Below are positions 9,630 through 16,691 of a stretch of DNA of 64,000 bases, piece by piece; positions within the stretch are counted from its first letter, which is position 1, and each line of letters begins with the position of its first letter. The DNA comes from an uncultured Clostridia bacterium (GTDB lineage: Bacteria > Bacillota > Clostridia > Oscillospirales > Ruminococcaceae), in contig CANQXS010000004.1 in NCBI GenBank assembly GCA_947627875.1, forward strand, positions 62,001 through 126,000, written 5' to 3'. The position numbers and the translations under genes were made by a program. The notes beneath the pieces were generated by a model. It saw only the letters and a list, made by a program, of their open reading frames with translations. It did not search any database and was not told the DNA's origin.

Positions 9630-10223
9630 ATGGCAGGCTACGAAAAATACATCACTCCGGATATGATGAATCTTACCGACACTTACGCCGTGAAGATACT
9701 GATATGCTATTTTCTGAGGCAGATAAACCGCCCGATAACCCCTATGCAGCTCACCGAGATAGCCACCGACGACGGGATAGTAAACTATTTTGTCTTCACC
9801 GAGGCGGTGAACGAGCTCCTCGAAGCCAAGACCCTGACCCTTGAAGAGCAGGACGGCGAGCAGTATTACGTCCTGTCGGAATTAGCGAAAATCGGCGCCG
9901 ACGACTTCAAGCGAATGGTCCCGAACAGCTTCCGCAACAAAATCCTTTCTTCGGGGCTGAAATTCTTCGCCAGATTAAAGAACCAGAACGACGTGAAAAT
10001 TTCGGTTTCGGAGCAGGAAAAGGGGTGCAGCGTTAATATCCTCTGCACCGAGGGCGGGCTCACTCTTATGGACCTTCGGCTCTACGCCCCCGACCGCGAG
10101 CAGGCTCAGCTTTTAGCCGACAAGATCCTGCTCAACCCCGCAGATTTTTACGGAAAAGTCCTCGATTACGCCCTTGAGAACGAGGAATACGAGCCCGAAG
10201 CGAAAGAGGTGAATGACCTGTGA
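9630..10223 (+). CDS. DUF4364-like protein
   Basis: A soluble protein of 197 residues with no signal or membrane segment. The N-terminal part (about residues 15-90) reads as a winged-helix-like unit with LTEIATDDGIVNYFVFTEAV, and the rest is alpha/beta, ending in an acidic tail. This matches my recollection of DUF4364, a Clostridia family of unknown function sometimes regarded as a DNA-binding regulator. Ribosome site AAGGAGG precedes the ATG. It lies between pcrA and the YfbR-like gene, overlapping the latter by four bases, so translational coupling is likely. No function is claimed. Confidence 0.6.
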   Translation: MAGYEKYITPDMMNLTDTYAVKILICYFLRQINRPITPMQLTEIATDDGIVNYFVFTEAVNELLEAKTLTLEEQDGEQYYVLSELAKIGADDFKRMVPNSFRNKILSSGLKFFARLKNQNDVKISVSEQEKGCSVNILCTEGGLTLMDLRLYAPDREQAQLLADKILLNPADFYGKVLDYALENEEYEPEAKEVNDL

Positions 10224-10801
10224 ACGGAAGCTTTTTCGCGCTTCTCTCGAGAATGAAATACATCTCGCGCTGGGGGCTTATGCGCAACTCCCGAACCGAA
10301 AACATCGCCGAGCATTCGCTCGAAGTCGCGATGATAACCCATCTTCTCTGCGAGCTCAGAAACCGCCGCTTCGGCGGAAACGTCGACGTCTCAAAGGCGG
10401 TGCTCGCGGCGGTGTATCACGACGTCCCCGAGATAATAACCGGCGACCTTCCCACGCCGGTGAAATATTACGACCCCGAGATAAAATCGGCGTATAAGCG
10501 GGTCGAGAACGCCGCCGTCGAGAAGCTCCTCTCTACCGTTCCCGACGACCTTCGGGGCGATTACGCTGCAGTTTTCGACTGCGAGCAGGACCCCGAGATC
10601 GCGCGGCTCGTCAAGGCTGCCGACAAGCTTTCGGCGCTGATAAAATGCGTCGAGGAGCGCCGCAGCGGAAACACCGATTTTGCCGAAGCAGAGCGCCAGA
10701 CCCTCGAGTCGGTGAAGAATATGCATTTAAAGGAAGCCGACGCCTTTATAGATGAGTTCCTGCCGAGCTACGGTTTAACGCTCGACGAGCAGACAAGATA
10801 A
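10220..10801 (+). CDS. HD-domain 5'-deoxynucleotidase, YfbR-like
   Basis: Probably dephosphorylates deoxynucleoside 5'-monophosphates. The 193-residue protein shows the HD metal-site pattern: His in ENIAEHSLEVA, His-Asp in VYHDVPE and a later Asp in KAADKLSALIKC, with the YfbR-type start SRMKYISRWGLMRN. The GTG start at 10220 overlaps the stop of the preceding gene (GTGA), which supports coupling. A hairpin terminator follows immediately. The alternative is another HD phosphohydrolase of similar fold; the N-terminal signature favours YfbR. Confidence 0.85.
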   Translation: MNGSFFALLSRMKYISRWGLMRNSRTENIAEHSLEVAMITHLLCELRNRRFGGNVDVSKAVLAAVYHDVPEIITGDLPTPVKYYDPEIKSAYKRVENAAVEKLLSTVPDDLRGDYAAVFDCEQDPEIARLVKAADKLSALIKCVEERRSGNTDFAEAERQTLESVKNMHLKEADAFIDEFLPSYGLTLDEQTR

Positions 10802-10807
10802 CATAGA

Positions 10808-10834
10808 CCTCGTCATATGGCGGGGTTTTCTTTT
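10808..10834 (+). terminator. Terminator after the pcrA-YfbR gene group
   Basis: CCTCGTC (10808-10814) can pair with GGCGGGG (10819-10825), including G-U pairs, and TTTTCTTTT follows. Confidence 0.65.
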
Positions 10835-11009
10835 CAACAAAGCTAAGCGCCGCTTGTCTCCCCTACCCTATCCGAGGGCAATCAGATGCGGGGATATAGG
10901 GGCGTGAAAGCAAAAAGCTCACGGCGCCGCATTTTCGCATTTTGCGCCGGACAGAGTTGCGCTGCAAGAGGCAAATAAGTTGGTTTCTCCCATATTTTAC
11001 GCATATATC

Positions 11010-11038
11010 TTGCATTTTCCGGCGGCTTGTGGTATCAT
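11010..11038 (+). promoter_or_regulatory. Promoter of ppa-tcdA
   Basis: TTGCAT (11010-11015) and TATCAT (11033-11038) are spaced by 17 bp, with TG just before the -10 box (extended -10). The roughly 180 bases between the previous terminator and this promoter show nothing I can identify. Confidence 0.65.
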
Positions 11039-11065
11039 ATTACCGTATCAAAAGGAGGCATTTTT

Positions 11066-11596
11066 ATGAATATATGGCATGACATCAGCCCGAAAAGGAT
11101 AACCTCTGATTGCTTCGAGGCGGTAATAGAGATAACCAAGGGCTCGAAGTGCAAATACGAGCTCGACAAGGAGACGGGGCTTCTCAGGCTCGACAGGATA
11201 CTCTACACCTCTACCCACTACCCCGCAAACTACGGCTTTATCCCCCGCACCTACGCCGACGACCTCGACCCGCTCGACGTTTTGGTGCTCTGCTCCGAGG
11301 AAATACGCCCGATGACCCTCGTCAAATGCTATCCGATAGGAGTCATCACGATGGTCGACAACGGCAGAAACGACGAAAAGATCGTCGCTATCCCCTTCAA
11401 CGACCCGACCTATAATACATACACCGATATAAATCAGCTCCCTACGCACATTCACGACGAGATGTCGCACTTCTTCACGGTTTATAAGGAGTTAGAGGGC
11501 AAGCAGACCGCCGTCAAAGAGGTAGACGGCCCCGCAAAGGCAAAGGAGATAATCCGGGCGGCGCTCAACGGCTATATAGAGAACTACTGCAAGTGA
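11066..11596 (+). CDS. ppa: Inorganic pyrophosphatase, family I
   Basis: Hydrolyses pyrophosphate to two phosphates, pulling biosynthetic reactions forward. The 176-residue cytoplasmic protein carries the metal-binding signature DLDPLDVLVL near residues 69-78 and the substrate-binding stretch YPANYGFIPRTYADD before it; length and motifs are typical of the soluble hexameric family. An upstream TTG gives a 13-residue extension but overlaps the promoter; AAAGGAGG seven bases before the ATG at 11066 decides the start. tcdA begins 27 bp downstream and probably shares the transcript. Confidence 0.95.
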   Translation: MNIWHDISPKRITSDCFEAVIEITKGSKCKYELDKETGLLRLDRILYTSTHYPANYGFIPRTYADDLDPLDVLVLCSEEIRPMTLVKCYPIGVITMVDNGRNDEKIVAIPFNDPTYNTYTDINQLPTHIHDEMSHFFTVYKELEGKQTAVKEVDGPAKAKEIIRAALNGYIENYCK

Positions 11597-11623
11597 TTCC
11601 GCGGAATTAAAGAGGTTAAAGCT

Positions 11624-12370
11624 GTGCTCAACAGATTTTCAAGGACCGAGCTTATATTCGGCAAAAGCGGCGTTAAAAGGCTTTCCGAGGCGCGGGTCGC
11701 GGTATTCGGGATAGGCGGCGTAGGCGGTCATACCGTCGAGGCGCTCGCCCGCTCGGGGGTAGGCGCCCTCGACTTAGTTGACAGCGACAGAGTATCGCTC
11801 ACAAATATCAACCGCCAGATCGTCGCGCTCGAATCGACGATAGGGCAGTATAAGGTCGACGTTGCAGCCGCTCGGATAGCCGACATAAACCCCGATTGCA
11901 GGGTCACGGCGCACAGGGTGTTTTATTCCCCCGAGACCGCCCAGATGTTCGACTTTTCGCTCTACAATTACGTCGTCGACGCGGTAGATACCGTCTCGGC
12001 GAAGCTGAGCATAATAGAAAAAGCCAGTGCCGCGGGGGTGCCCGTGATAAGCTCAATGGGCGCGGGAAACAAGACCGACCCGACCGCGTTAGAGGTCGCG
12101 GATATTTACGAAACATCGGTCTGCCCGCTCGCGAGGGTGATGCGGTATGAGCTCAGAAAGCGCGGAATAAAGCGCCTCAAGGTGGTTTATTCAAAGGAGC
12201 CGCCCATAGCTCCCGACCCGGAAGCGCTCGTCGAATGCCTCGAAGAGGGCGCAAAAAAGCAGCCCCCGGGGAGCTGCGCCTTCGTCCCTTCGGTCGCGGG
12301 GCTTATCATCGCCGGCGAGGCAATAAAGGATTTGACAGGATATAAAAAGAGCGGGAAGCAGCCCCTCTGA
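11624..12370 (+). CDS. tcdA: tRNA threonylcarbamoyladenosine dehydratase
   Basis: E1-like enzyme that uses ATP to convert t6A in ANN-decoding tRNAs to cyclic t6A. The 248-residue protein has the ThiF/MoeB adenylation fold: glycine-rich AVFGIGGVGGHTVEALARSG near residues 26-45, DSDRVSLTNINRQ and later SSMGAGNKTDPT, a TcdA-type stretch. It lacks the Cys-rich zinc site of MoeB/ThiF, and KEPP followed by a pre-terminal G-S-C-A-F-V-P-S motif fits TcdA. GTG start, 27 bp after ppa. Confidence 0.88.
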   Translation: MLNRFSRTELIFGKSGVKRLSEARVAVFGIGGVGGHTVEALARSGVGALDLVDSDRVSLTNINRQIVALESTIGQYKVDVAAARIADINPDCRVTAHRVFYSPETAQMFDFSLYNYVVDAVDTVSAKLSIIEKASAAGVPVISSMGAGNKTDPTALEVADIYETSVCPLARVMRYELRKRGIKRLKVVYSKEPPIAPDPEALVECLEEGAKKQPPGSCAFVPSVAGLIIAGEAIKDLTGYKKSGKQPL

Positions 12371-12426
12371 GATAAGAAAGCAAGAGTGCCCGACGGCACT
12401 GCGAAGCCCACATGACGGAGGACTTT

Positions 12427-13278
12427 ATGAAAAATCTGAAGGTAGCTCTTATTCAGTATGATACCGTCGTTCCCGATATAGAGCGGAATACCGCAACGGC
12501 TGTAAAACTGATTCGGGAAGCGAGTAAAAACGGTGCGGATTTGGTATTATTTCCGGAATGCTTTCTAACCGCCTATGCGGCGCCGGAAATTTGTAAGAAA
12601 TTGCTGCCGGTTCAGGATATTGAAAGCGATCCCCAATTTATAAAATGGCGCGAAAACGCTTTGACGGAAGACGAAGAACATTTTGTTCAAATAACAAATC
12701 TTGCCGCCGAACTGAATATAGGCGTTGTCATAACCGGTTTTTCCAAGGGAAAGAAATATCCGCAAAATACGGCTTGGATAATCGACAGAAACGGAAAAGT
12801 AATTCTTAAATATTCAAAGGTACATACCTGCGATTTCGACTGGAAAAGATATCTGGAACCCGGAGATTCTTTTCCCGTGTGCAGGTTTGACGGGATCACA
12901 ATGGGATGTATGATTTGTTATGACAGGGAATATCCGGAGAGCGCCAGAGAGCTTATGCTGAACGGCGCGGAGCTGATCATGCACCCCAACTGCTGCGGCG
13001 ATATGCCGCCGAGATTAAAAGAACTTTCGGTGCGGGCTATGGAAAATATGGTCGGCATAGCGATGGCAAATCCTCCGGCGCAGGGAATGGGAAATTCCTG
13101 CGCATTCAGTCCCGTGGTATGGACGAGGGAAGGGTTTGACAACACAATATTCGTAGGAAAAAAGCTTGAGGAAACGATATACTATGTTGAGTTTGATATG
13201 GAGGAAATCAGAGCATACAGAGAAAGCGAGGATTTAGGGAAATACAGAAAAACCGCGGCATACAAAAAGCTGGTGTGA
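12427..13278 (+). CDS. Carbon-nitrogen hydrolase (nitrilase superfamily)
   Basis: Amidase-type enzyme that cleaves a carbon-nitrogen bond; substrate not determined. The 283-residue protein has the full catalytic triad: Glu44 in LFPECF, Lys131 in KYSKVH and Cys164 in MICYDREYPE. An upstream in-frame ATG exists at 12412, but GGAGG seven bases before 12427 marks the start. Base use differs by eye from its neighbours, with many A/T third positions (AAA, TAT, GAT) where flanking genes use GAC or CTC, so recent acquisition is plausible. No partner gene is adjacent. Possibilities include N-carbamoyl amide or omega-amide hydrolysis, not resolvable here. Confidence 0.85.
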   Translation: MKNLKVALIQYDTVVPDIERNTATAVKLIREASKNGADLVLFPECFLTAYAAPEICKKLLPVQDIESDPQFIKWRENALTEDEEHFVQITNLAAELNIGVVITGFSKGKKYPQNTAWIIDRNGKVILKYSKVHTCDFDWKRYLEPGDSFPVCRFDGITMGCMICYDREYPESARELMLNGAELIMHPNCCGDMPPRLKELSVRAMENMVGIAMANPPAQGMGNSCAFSPVVWTREGFDNTIFVGKKLEETIYYVEFDMEEIRAYRESEDLGKYRKTAAYKKLV

Positions 13279-13330
13279 AATTTGCGACGCCGCGGCACAA
13301 TAGAAGCGTTATTTTTGCCGTTATGTAACT

Positions 13331-13363
13331 TCGCTCAAAAAAAATAAAGCACCCGAGGGTGCT
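13331..13363 (-). terminator. Terminator of the tRNA-Ala transcript
   Basis: AGCACCC and GGGTGCT (13348-13363) form a seven-pair stem with a two-base gap. On the minus strand a T-rich run (13331-13347) follows. It ends whatever is transcribed through tRNA-Ala and the hairpins behind it. Confidence 0.8.
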
Positions 13364-13372
13364 AAAAGGGGT

Positions 13373-13486
13373 CCCCGAAAAGCCGTAAGGCTTTTTGGGG
13401 AGGAAGAGCGGCAGCCCGTCAAGCGAAGCCGCGATTTGAAAACAGCTTTAAAAGCAAATCGCGGCGAGCCAAAAGGGCTCGCCGCG
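13373..13486 (-). ncRNA. Chain of strong hairpins linked to tRNA-Ala (candidate structured RNA or repeat)
   Basis: Between the 3' end of tRNA-Ala and its terminator lie three long inverted repeats: 13373-13400 (12-bp stem, four-base loop GTAA), 13429-13438 with 13455-13464 (10-bp perfect stem) and 13460-13470 with 13476-13486 (11-bp perfect stem). The last two share bases 13460-13464, so they cannot fully form together. No open frame of interest is present. It may be a small RNA made by trimming the tRNA transcript, or an intergenic palindromic repeat; sequence alone does not decide, nor which strand matters. Confidence 0.4.
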
Positions 13487-13489
13487 ACG

Positions 13490-13565
13490 TGGTGGACCCG
13501 ATGGGACTCGAACCCACGGTCTCCGCGTTGCGAACGCGGCGCTTTACCAACTAAGCTACGAGCCC
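13490..13565 (-). tRNA. tRNA-Ala (anticodon CGC)
   Basis: Full cloverleaf on the minus strand with encoded CCA (13490-13492). Acceptor GGGCTCG pairs with CGGGTCC and contains the G3-U70 wobble that identifies alanine tRNAs. The anticodon stem CCGCG/CGCGG encloses TTCGCAA, giving anticodon CGC (codon GCG). T arm GTGGG-TTCGAGT-CCCAT. Confidence 0.96.
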
Positions 13566-13580
13566 GTGTCAACCTTATAT

Positions 13581-13609
13581 ATTGTAGCGTCTTCGGAGCG
13601 ATTTGTCAA
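13581..13609 (-). promoter_or_regulatory. Promoter of tRNA-Ala
   Basis: Minus strand TTGACA (13604-13609) and TACAAT (13581-13586), 17 bp apart, about 16 bases before the mature tRNA 5' end. It stands back to back with the hydrolase promoter. Confidence 0.8.
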
Positions 13610-13616
13610 GTGATTC

Positions 13617-13645
13617 TTGACTATTTTTTCGGGAAAGTGTAAAAT
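13617..13645 (+). promoter_or_regulatory. Promoter of the alpha/beta hydrolase
   Basis: TTGACT (13617-13622) and TAAAAT (13640-13645) with 17 bp spacing; leader of about 25 bases to the ATG. Confidence 0.65.
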
Positions 13646-13676
13646 ATATAAAAACACTGTTTCCGAGGTAAAAAAT

Positions 13677-14645
13677 ATGACTGCTCTCATTATCATTCTT
13701 ATAATTCTTGCCGCGGTTATCGTTTTGGCGGCGGCAGCGGCGGCTTATGTCGCCGTAAAGACCTTTAACATCACCTGTTTTCACTCCGACGCGCAGAAGC
13801 TCCGCCATAACGACTCCCATATCGAGATGGGCGGCGAGCAATACGCCTCGCTTATGCCGGTTATGCACAGGCTCATATCCGACGCCGAGAGCGTCCCATT
13901 CGAGTGGGTCGAAATTCGCTCCTCGCGCGACGGTACCGTTCTGAAAGGGCGGTATTACGCCTTTTCCGACGACGGAGTGCTGAATATATTCTTCCACGGC
14001 TACAAGGGAACTGCCCTTCGCGACGGCTGCGGCGGGTTCAAAATGGCTCGCGAAAAGGGGCAGAATATCCTTCTTGTCGACCAGCGGGCAAACGGCGCGA
14101 GCGGCGGAAACGTGATCGCGTTCGGCGTGAACGAGCGCTACGACTGCCTCGATTGGGTAAACTACGCCGTCGGGCGCTTCGGGAGCGGGCTGAAAATCGT
14201 ACTTTCTGGGGTATCCCTCGGCGCGGCGACAGTCCTTATGGCTTCCGACGTAGGCTTGCCGAAAAACGTAAAATGCATCTTGGCTGACTGCGGGTATTCC
14301 TCCCCGAAAGAGATAATCTGCAAGGTCGCGAGGGAAGGCGGATATCCGGCTTCGCTCTGCTTCCCGCTTCTTCAGATAGCCTGCAAGCTCCGCGCAAACC
14401 TCAACCTCGAGGAATCCTCGGCTGTGGAGTCGGTCAAACACACCGATATACCGATACTCATTATCCACGGCGACGACGACCGCTATGTCCCCTGCGAGAT
14501 GGCTTATAAGATCTACGACGCCTGCGCCTCGAAAAAGGAGCTGCTGATAATCCCCGGCGCGCCCCACGCGGCGGCGTATATCACCGACGAAAAGAAATAC
14601 CGCGAGACCGTAGACAGGTTCACCGCCGAATGCCTCGCCGACTGA
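13677..14645 (+). CDS. Membrane-anchored alpha/beta hydrolase
   Basis: A 322-residue protein starting with one hydrophobic segment (about residues 3-30), so it is probably held in the membrane with the catalytic domain on one side. The hydrolase core shows IFFHGYKGT as oxyanion region, nucleophile Ser180 in GVSLGAA (GxSxG), an acid in IHGDDDRYVP near 266 and His near 297 in PGAPHAA, so the triad appears complete. It resembles the BEM46/YqkD-type family of peptidase- or lipase-like enzymes with unknown substrates. A longer frame is open upstream, but GAGG before 13677 and the promoter position fix the start. A terminator lies about 105 bp after the stop. Confidence 0.8.
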   Translation: MTALIIILIILAAVIVLAAAAAAYVAVKTFNITCFHSDAQKLRHNDSHIEMGGEQYASLMPVMHRLISDAESVPFEWVEIRSSRDGTVLKGRYYAFSDDGVLNIFFHGYKGTALRDGCGGFKMAREKGQNILLVDQRANGASGGNVIAFGVNERYDCLDWVNYAVGRFGSGLKIVLSGVSLGAATVLMASDVGLPKNVKCILADCGYSSPKEIICKVAREGGYPASLCFPLLQIACKLRANLNLEESSAVESVKHTDIPILIIHGDDDRYVPCEMAYKIYDACASKKELLIIPGAPHAAAYITDEKKYRETVDRFTAECLAD

Positions 14646-14749
14646 AAATTTTCCGCAATTTTCGGAGGAATAAACACGACGGATAAGCGCCTGAGATGAT
14701 CCCGATTTCAAAGCAAAAAATCATTCGTCAACTGCCTAACCCAAAAGCC

Positions 14750-14793
14750 GACCGCCCGCTCACCGTTTTTTCGGTGAAAGCAGGCGGTCTATT
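14750..14793 (+). terminator. Terminator after the alpha/beta hydrolase
   Basis: Outer stem GACCGCC (14750-14756) with GGCGGTC (14783-14789) and an inner CACCG/CGGTG stem, followed by TATTTAT. The weak T tract lowers confidence. Confidence 0.6.
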
Positions 14794-14797
14794 TATG

Positions 14798-14832
14798 CAA
14801 AAATAAAAAGCACCGACCTAAGCCGGTACTTT
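14798..14832 (-). terminator. Terminator of the tRNA-Gln pair
   Basis: Inverted repeat ACCGAC/GCCGGT extended by flanking AAAAAG/CTTTTT, directly after the tRNA 3' end; on the minus strand the stem is followed by a T-rich stretch. Confidence 0.7.
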
Positions 14833-14833
14833 T

Positions 14834-14909
14834 TGGCTGCGGCACTAGGATTCGAACCTAGGGAATGCTGGAGTCAGAGTCCAGTGCCTTACCACTTGGC
14901 GATGCCGCA
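14834..14909 (-). tRNA. tRNA-Gln (anticodon CTG)
   Basis: Minus-strand cloverleaf with encoded CCA. Acceptor TGCGGCA pairs with TGCCGCA, the anticodon stem CTGGA/TCCAG encloses CTCTGAC (anticodon CTG, codon CAG), and the T arm contains GGTTCGAATCC. It is the second gene of a two-tRNA transcript. Confidence 0.96.
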
Positions 14910-14930
14910 GTATAAAGCTGTCTTGAGCTT

Positions 14931-15006
14931 TGGCTGGGATAGGTGGATTCGAACCACCGGAATGACGGAGTCAAAGTCCGCTGCCTTACCGCTTGGCTAT
15001 ATCCCA
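14931..15006 (-). tRNA. tRNA-Gln (anticodon TTG)
   Basis: Minus-strand cloverleaf with encoded CCA. Acceptor TGGGATA pairs with TATCCCA; the loop CTTTGAC gives anticodon TTG (codon CAA). It lies 21 bases upstream of tRNA-Gln(CTG), so both glutamine isoacceptors are made as one precursor. Confidence 0.96.
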
Positions 15007-15046
15007 AGATCGCTGCGACCAAGCCGGTGTGCAACACAGCTTTGTT

Positions 15047-15075
15047 ATTATAGCAAATCCCCGCAAAAAATGCAA
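15047..15075 (-). promoter_or_regulatory. Promoter of the tRNA-Gln pair
   Basis: Minus strand TTGCAT (15070-15075) and TATAAT (15047-15052), 17 bp apart. Located just after the ispDF stop, so the tRNAs do not depend on ispDF transcription. Confidence 0.75.
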
Positions 15076-15094
15076 GGGGTTTGAGAAAATTTTT

Positions 15095-16252
15095 TTAATT
15101 TTTTCTCAAAATCATCGCTACCGCCTGAGCGGCTATTCCTTCCTTCCTGCCCGAAAAGCCGAGCTCCTCCTCGGTAGTCGCCTTTACCGATACCTGCGAA
15201 GCGCTTATTCCGGCGGCTTTCGCTATATTTTCGCGCATTTTTTCGATATGAGGCGCAAGCTTCGGCGCCTGAGCTATTACAGTGGCGTCGATATTCGATA
15301 TCGCGAAGCCGTTTTTTCCGAGAAGCTCCGCAACGGCGCCGAGGAGCTTTAGGCTGTCGGCTCCTTTATATTTATCGTCGGTGTCGGGGAAGAGCTTTCC
15401 TATATCCCCGAGGGCGGCGGCCCCCAGAAGGGCGTCCATGATCGCGTGGACGAGAACGTCGGCGTCGGAATGCCCTAAAAGCCCCTTTTCATAGTCTATC
15501 TTTACTCCCCCGAGGATCAGCTCTCTGCCCTCGGCGAGCCTGTGAACGTCGTATCCCTGACCTATCCTCATAGTCTTCCCTCCGAGATATTCCTCCGCGA
15601 CGGCGATATCCTCGCGGGTGGTGAGCTTGATGTTTCGGTATTCGCCCAAGGTTATATGCGGAGTTACGCCTATCGCGTCGAGGAGCTGGGCGTCGTCGGT
15701 AAAGCCGCCGGACGAATTTAAGAGCGCATATCTATATAGCGGAAGCGAAAACGTCTGAGGCGTGCGGACGGTATATATACCGCTTCTGTCGGGGCAAAAG
15801 CTCTTTTCGTCGCTGCATATCCTCAGGGTGTCCTTTACCGGAGTGCAGACTACCGAGCTGCCCCATCTTTGAGCGTCGTCGATCGAGCGCTTTATCTCGC
15901 TCTCGGTCACGAGCGGGCGCGCGCCGTCGTGAATGAGAATGAGGTCGCCCTCGGCAAGAGCCGCGGCGTTTTTTACCGACGCCGCTCTCGTTTCTCCCGC
16001 CGCGCAGAACAAAACCGGGACCGTCAGCCCCACGAGCTCGGCTTTATAGGTATCCCAAAGCTCGGGCGGCGCGGGGATTATTATTTTTATGATATTGTCG
16101 CATGAGCCGAGAGCCTCCGCTGAGCGCCTGATAACGCTCTTTCCGCAGAGGTCGATAAGAAGCTTGTTTTCGCCCATACGGCTGCCGCTTCCACCGCAGG
16201 CGAGCACCGCCGAGGTCGCCCTTCCGCCAGAAATATAAGCCGAAATGTCCAT
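15095..16252 (-). CDS. ispDF: Bifunctional IspD/IspF of the MEP isoprenoid pathway
   Basis: Carries out two non-consecutive steps of isoprenoid precursor synthesis: cytidylyl transfer to methylerythritol 4-phosphate (IspD) and cyclisation to MEcPP (IspF). Residues 1 to about 225 are IspD, with [13 protein letters not shown] and the IHDGARPLV motif. Residues from 228 are IspF, beginning [11 protein letters not shown], with metal ligands in GYDVH and LLGHSDADV, and ending in the [19 protein letters not shown] stretch. Both halves look intact at 385 residues. Such fusions are known in several bacteria. GGGGG precedes the ATG by about eight bases. Confidence 0.95.
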   Translation of the reverse strand: MDISAYISGGRATSAVLACGGSGSRMGENKLLIDLCGKSVIRRSAEALGSCDNIIKIIIPAPPELWDTYKAELVGLTVPVLFCAAGETRAASVKNAAALAEGDLILIHDGARPLVTESEIKRSIDDAQRWGSSVVCTPVKDTLRICSDEKSFCPDRSGIYTVRTPQTFSLPLYRYALLNSSGGFTDDAQLLDAIGVTPHITLGEYRNIKLTTREDIAVAEEYLGGKTMRIGQGYDVHRLAEGRELILGGVKIDYEKGLLGHSDADVLVHAIMDALLGAAALGDIGKLFPDTDDKYKGADSLKLLGAVAELLGKNGFAISNIDATVIAQAPKLAPHIEKMRENIAKAAGISASQVSVKATTEEELGFSGRKEGIAAQAVAMILRKN

Positions 16253-16315
16253 TTTCGCGCCCCCTTACACAAATAATATAGCCCCGCGGGGAGAAAAAGT
16301 CAAGACGGGAGCGGG

Positions 16316-16344
16316 TTGATTTCCCCGCCCGCCTGTGATATACT
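16316..16344 (+). promoter_or_regulatory. Promoter of the DUF4298 gene
   Basis: TTGATT (16316-16321) and TATACT (16339-16344) spaced 17 bp, with TG one base before the -10 box. Confidence 0.7.
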
Positions 16345-16363
16345 ATACTTCGGAGGTGAGAAT

Positions 16364-16651
16364 ATGCCCGACATCGCGCGCATAGCAAAAAACGAGGAGT
16401 ATCTCGACGAGGCTTCTCAGGCCGTTTCGGAGCTTCTGACAGCGCTTGAAAAATATGCCGCCGCAAAGCCGAAGCTCGCGGCTCTCTGCAGCTACTACAA
16501 AACCGACTGGATGACCGACCTGAACGACGACATTAACGGGCTCCTGCCCGAGAATTTAAAGCGGGGCGTTTTATCGGAAGACGCGGTATTCGACCTTCTT
16601 GCCGCCGACGAAGCCGTAAAGCGGCTCGTTTCCGAGATTTTCGGAGAATGA
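16364..16651 (+). CDS. DUF4298 domain protein
   Basis: Small soluble acidic protein of 95 residues, predicted all-helical, with no signal. The C-terminal half with SYYKTDWMTDLNDD and LLPENLKRGVLSEDAVFDLL matches what I know of DUF4298, a short Firmicutes family of unknown function. An upstream in-frame start exists but overlaps the promoter; CGGAGG a few bases before 16364 marks the true start. It stands alone with its own promoter and a terminator directly after it. No function is assigned. Confidence 0.75.
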   Translation: MPDIARIAKNEEYLDEASQAVSELLTALEKYAAAKPKLAALCSYYKTDWMTDLNDDINGLLPENLKRGVLSEDAVFDLLAADEAVKRLVSEIFGE

Positions 16652-16656
16652 CACAT

Positions 16657-16691
16657 AAAAAGGGAACGGGTTATATCCGTTCCCTCTTATT
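16657..16691. terminator. Bidirectional terminator between the DUF4298 and carboxypeptidase genes
   Basis: GGGAACGG (16662-16669) and CCGTTCCC (16677-16684) form the stem. An A run lies before it (T run on the minus strand) and TCTTATTTT after it, so both convergent genes can end here. Confidence 0.8.

Noticed and set aside
13490-13570. Integrated element at tRNA-Ala or the tRNA-Gln genes
   Set aside because: No duplicated tRNA 3' ends, integrase or phage genes were found nearby.
15095-16252. IspD-IspF fusion as a novelty
   Set aside because: Bifunctional IspDF proteins are known in several bacterial groups and both halves look normal.
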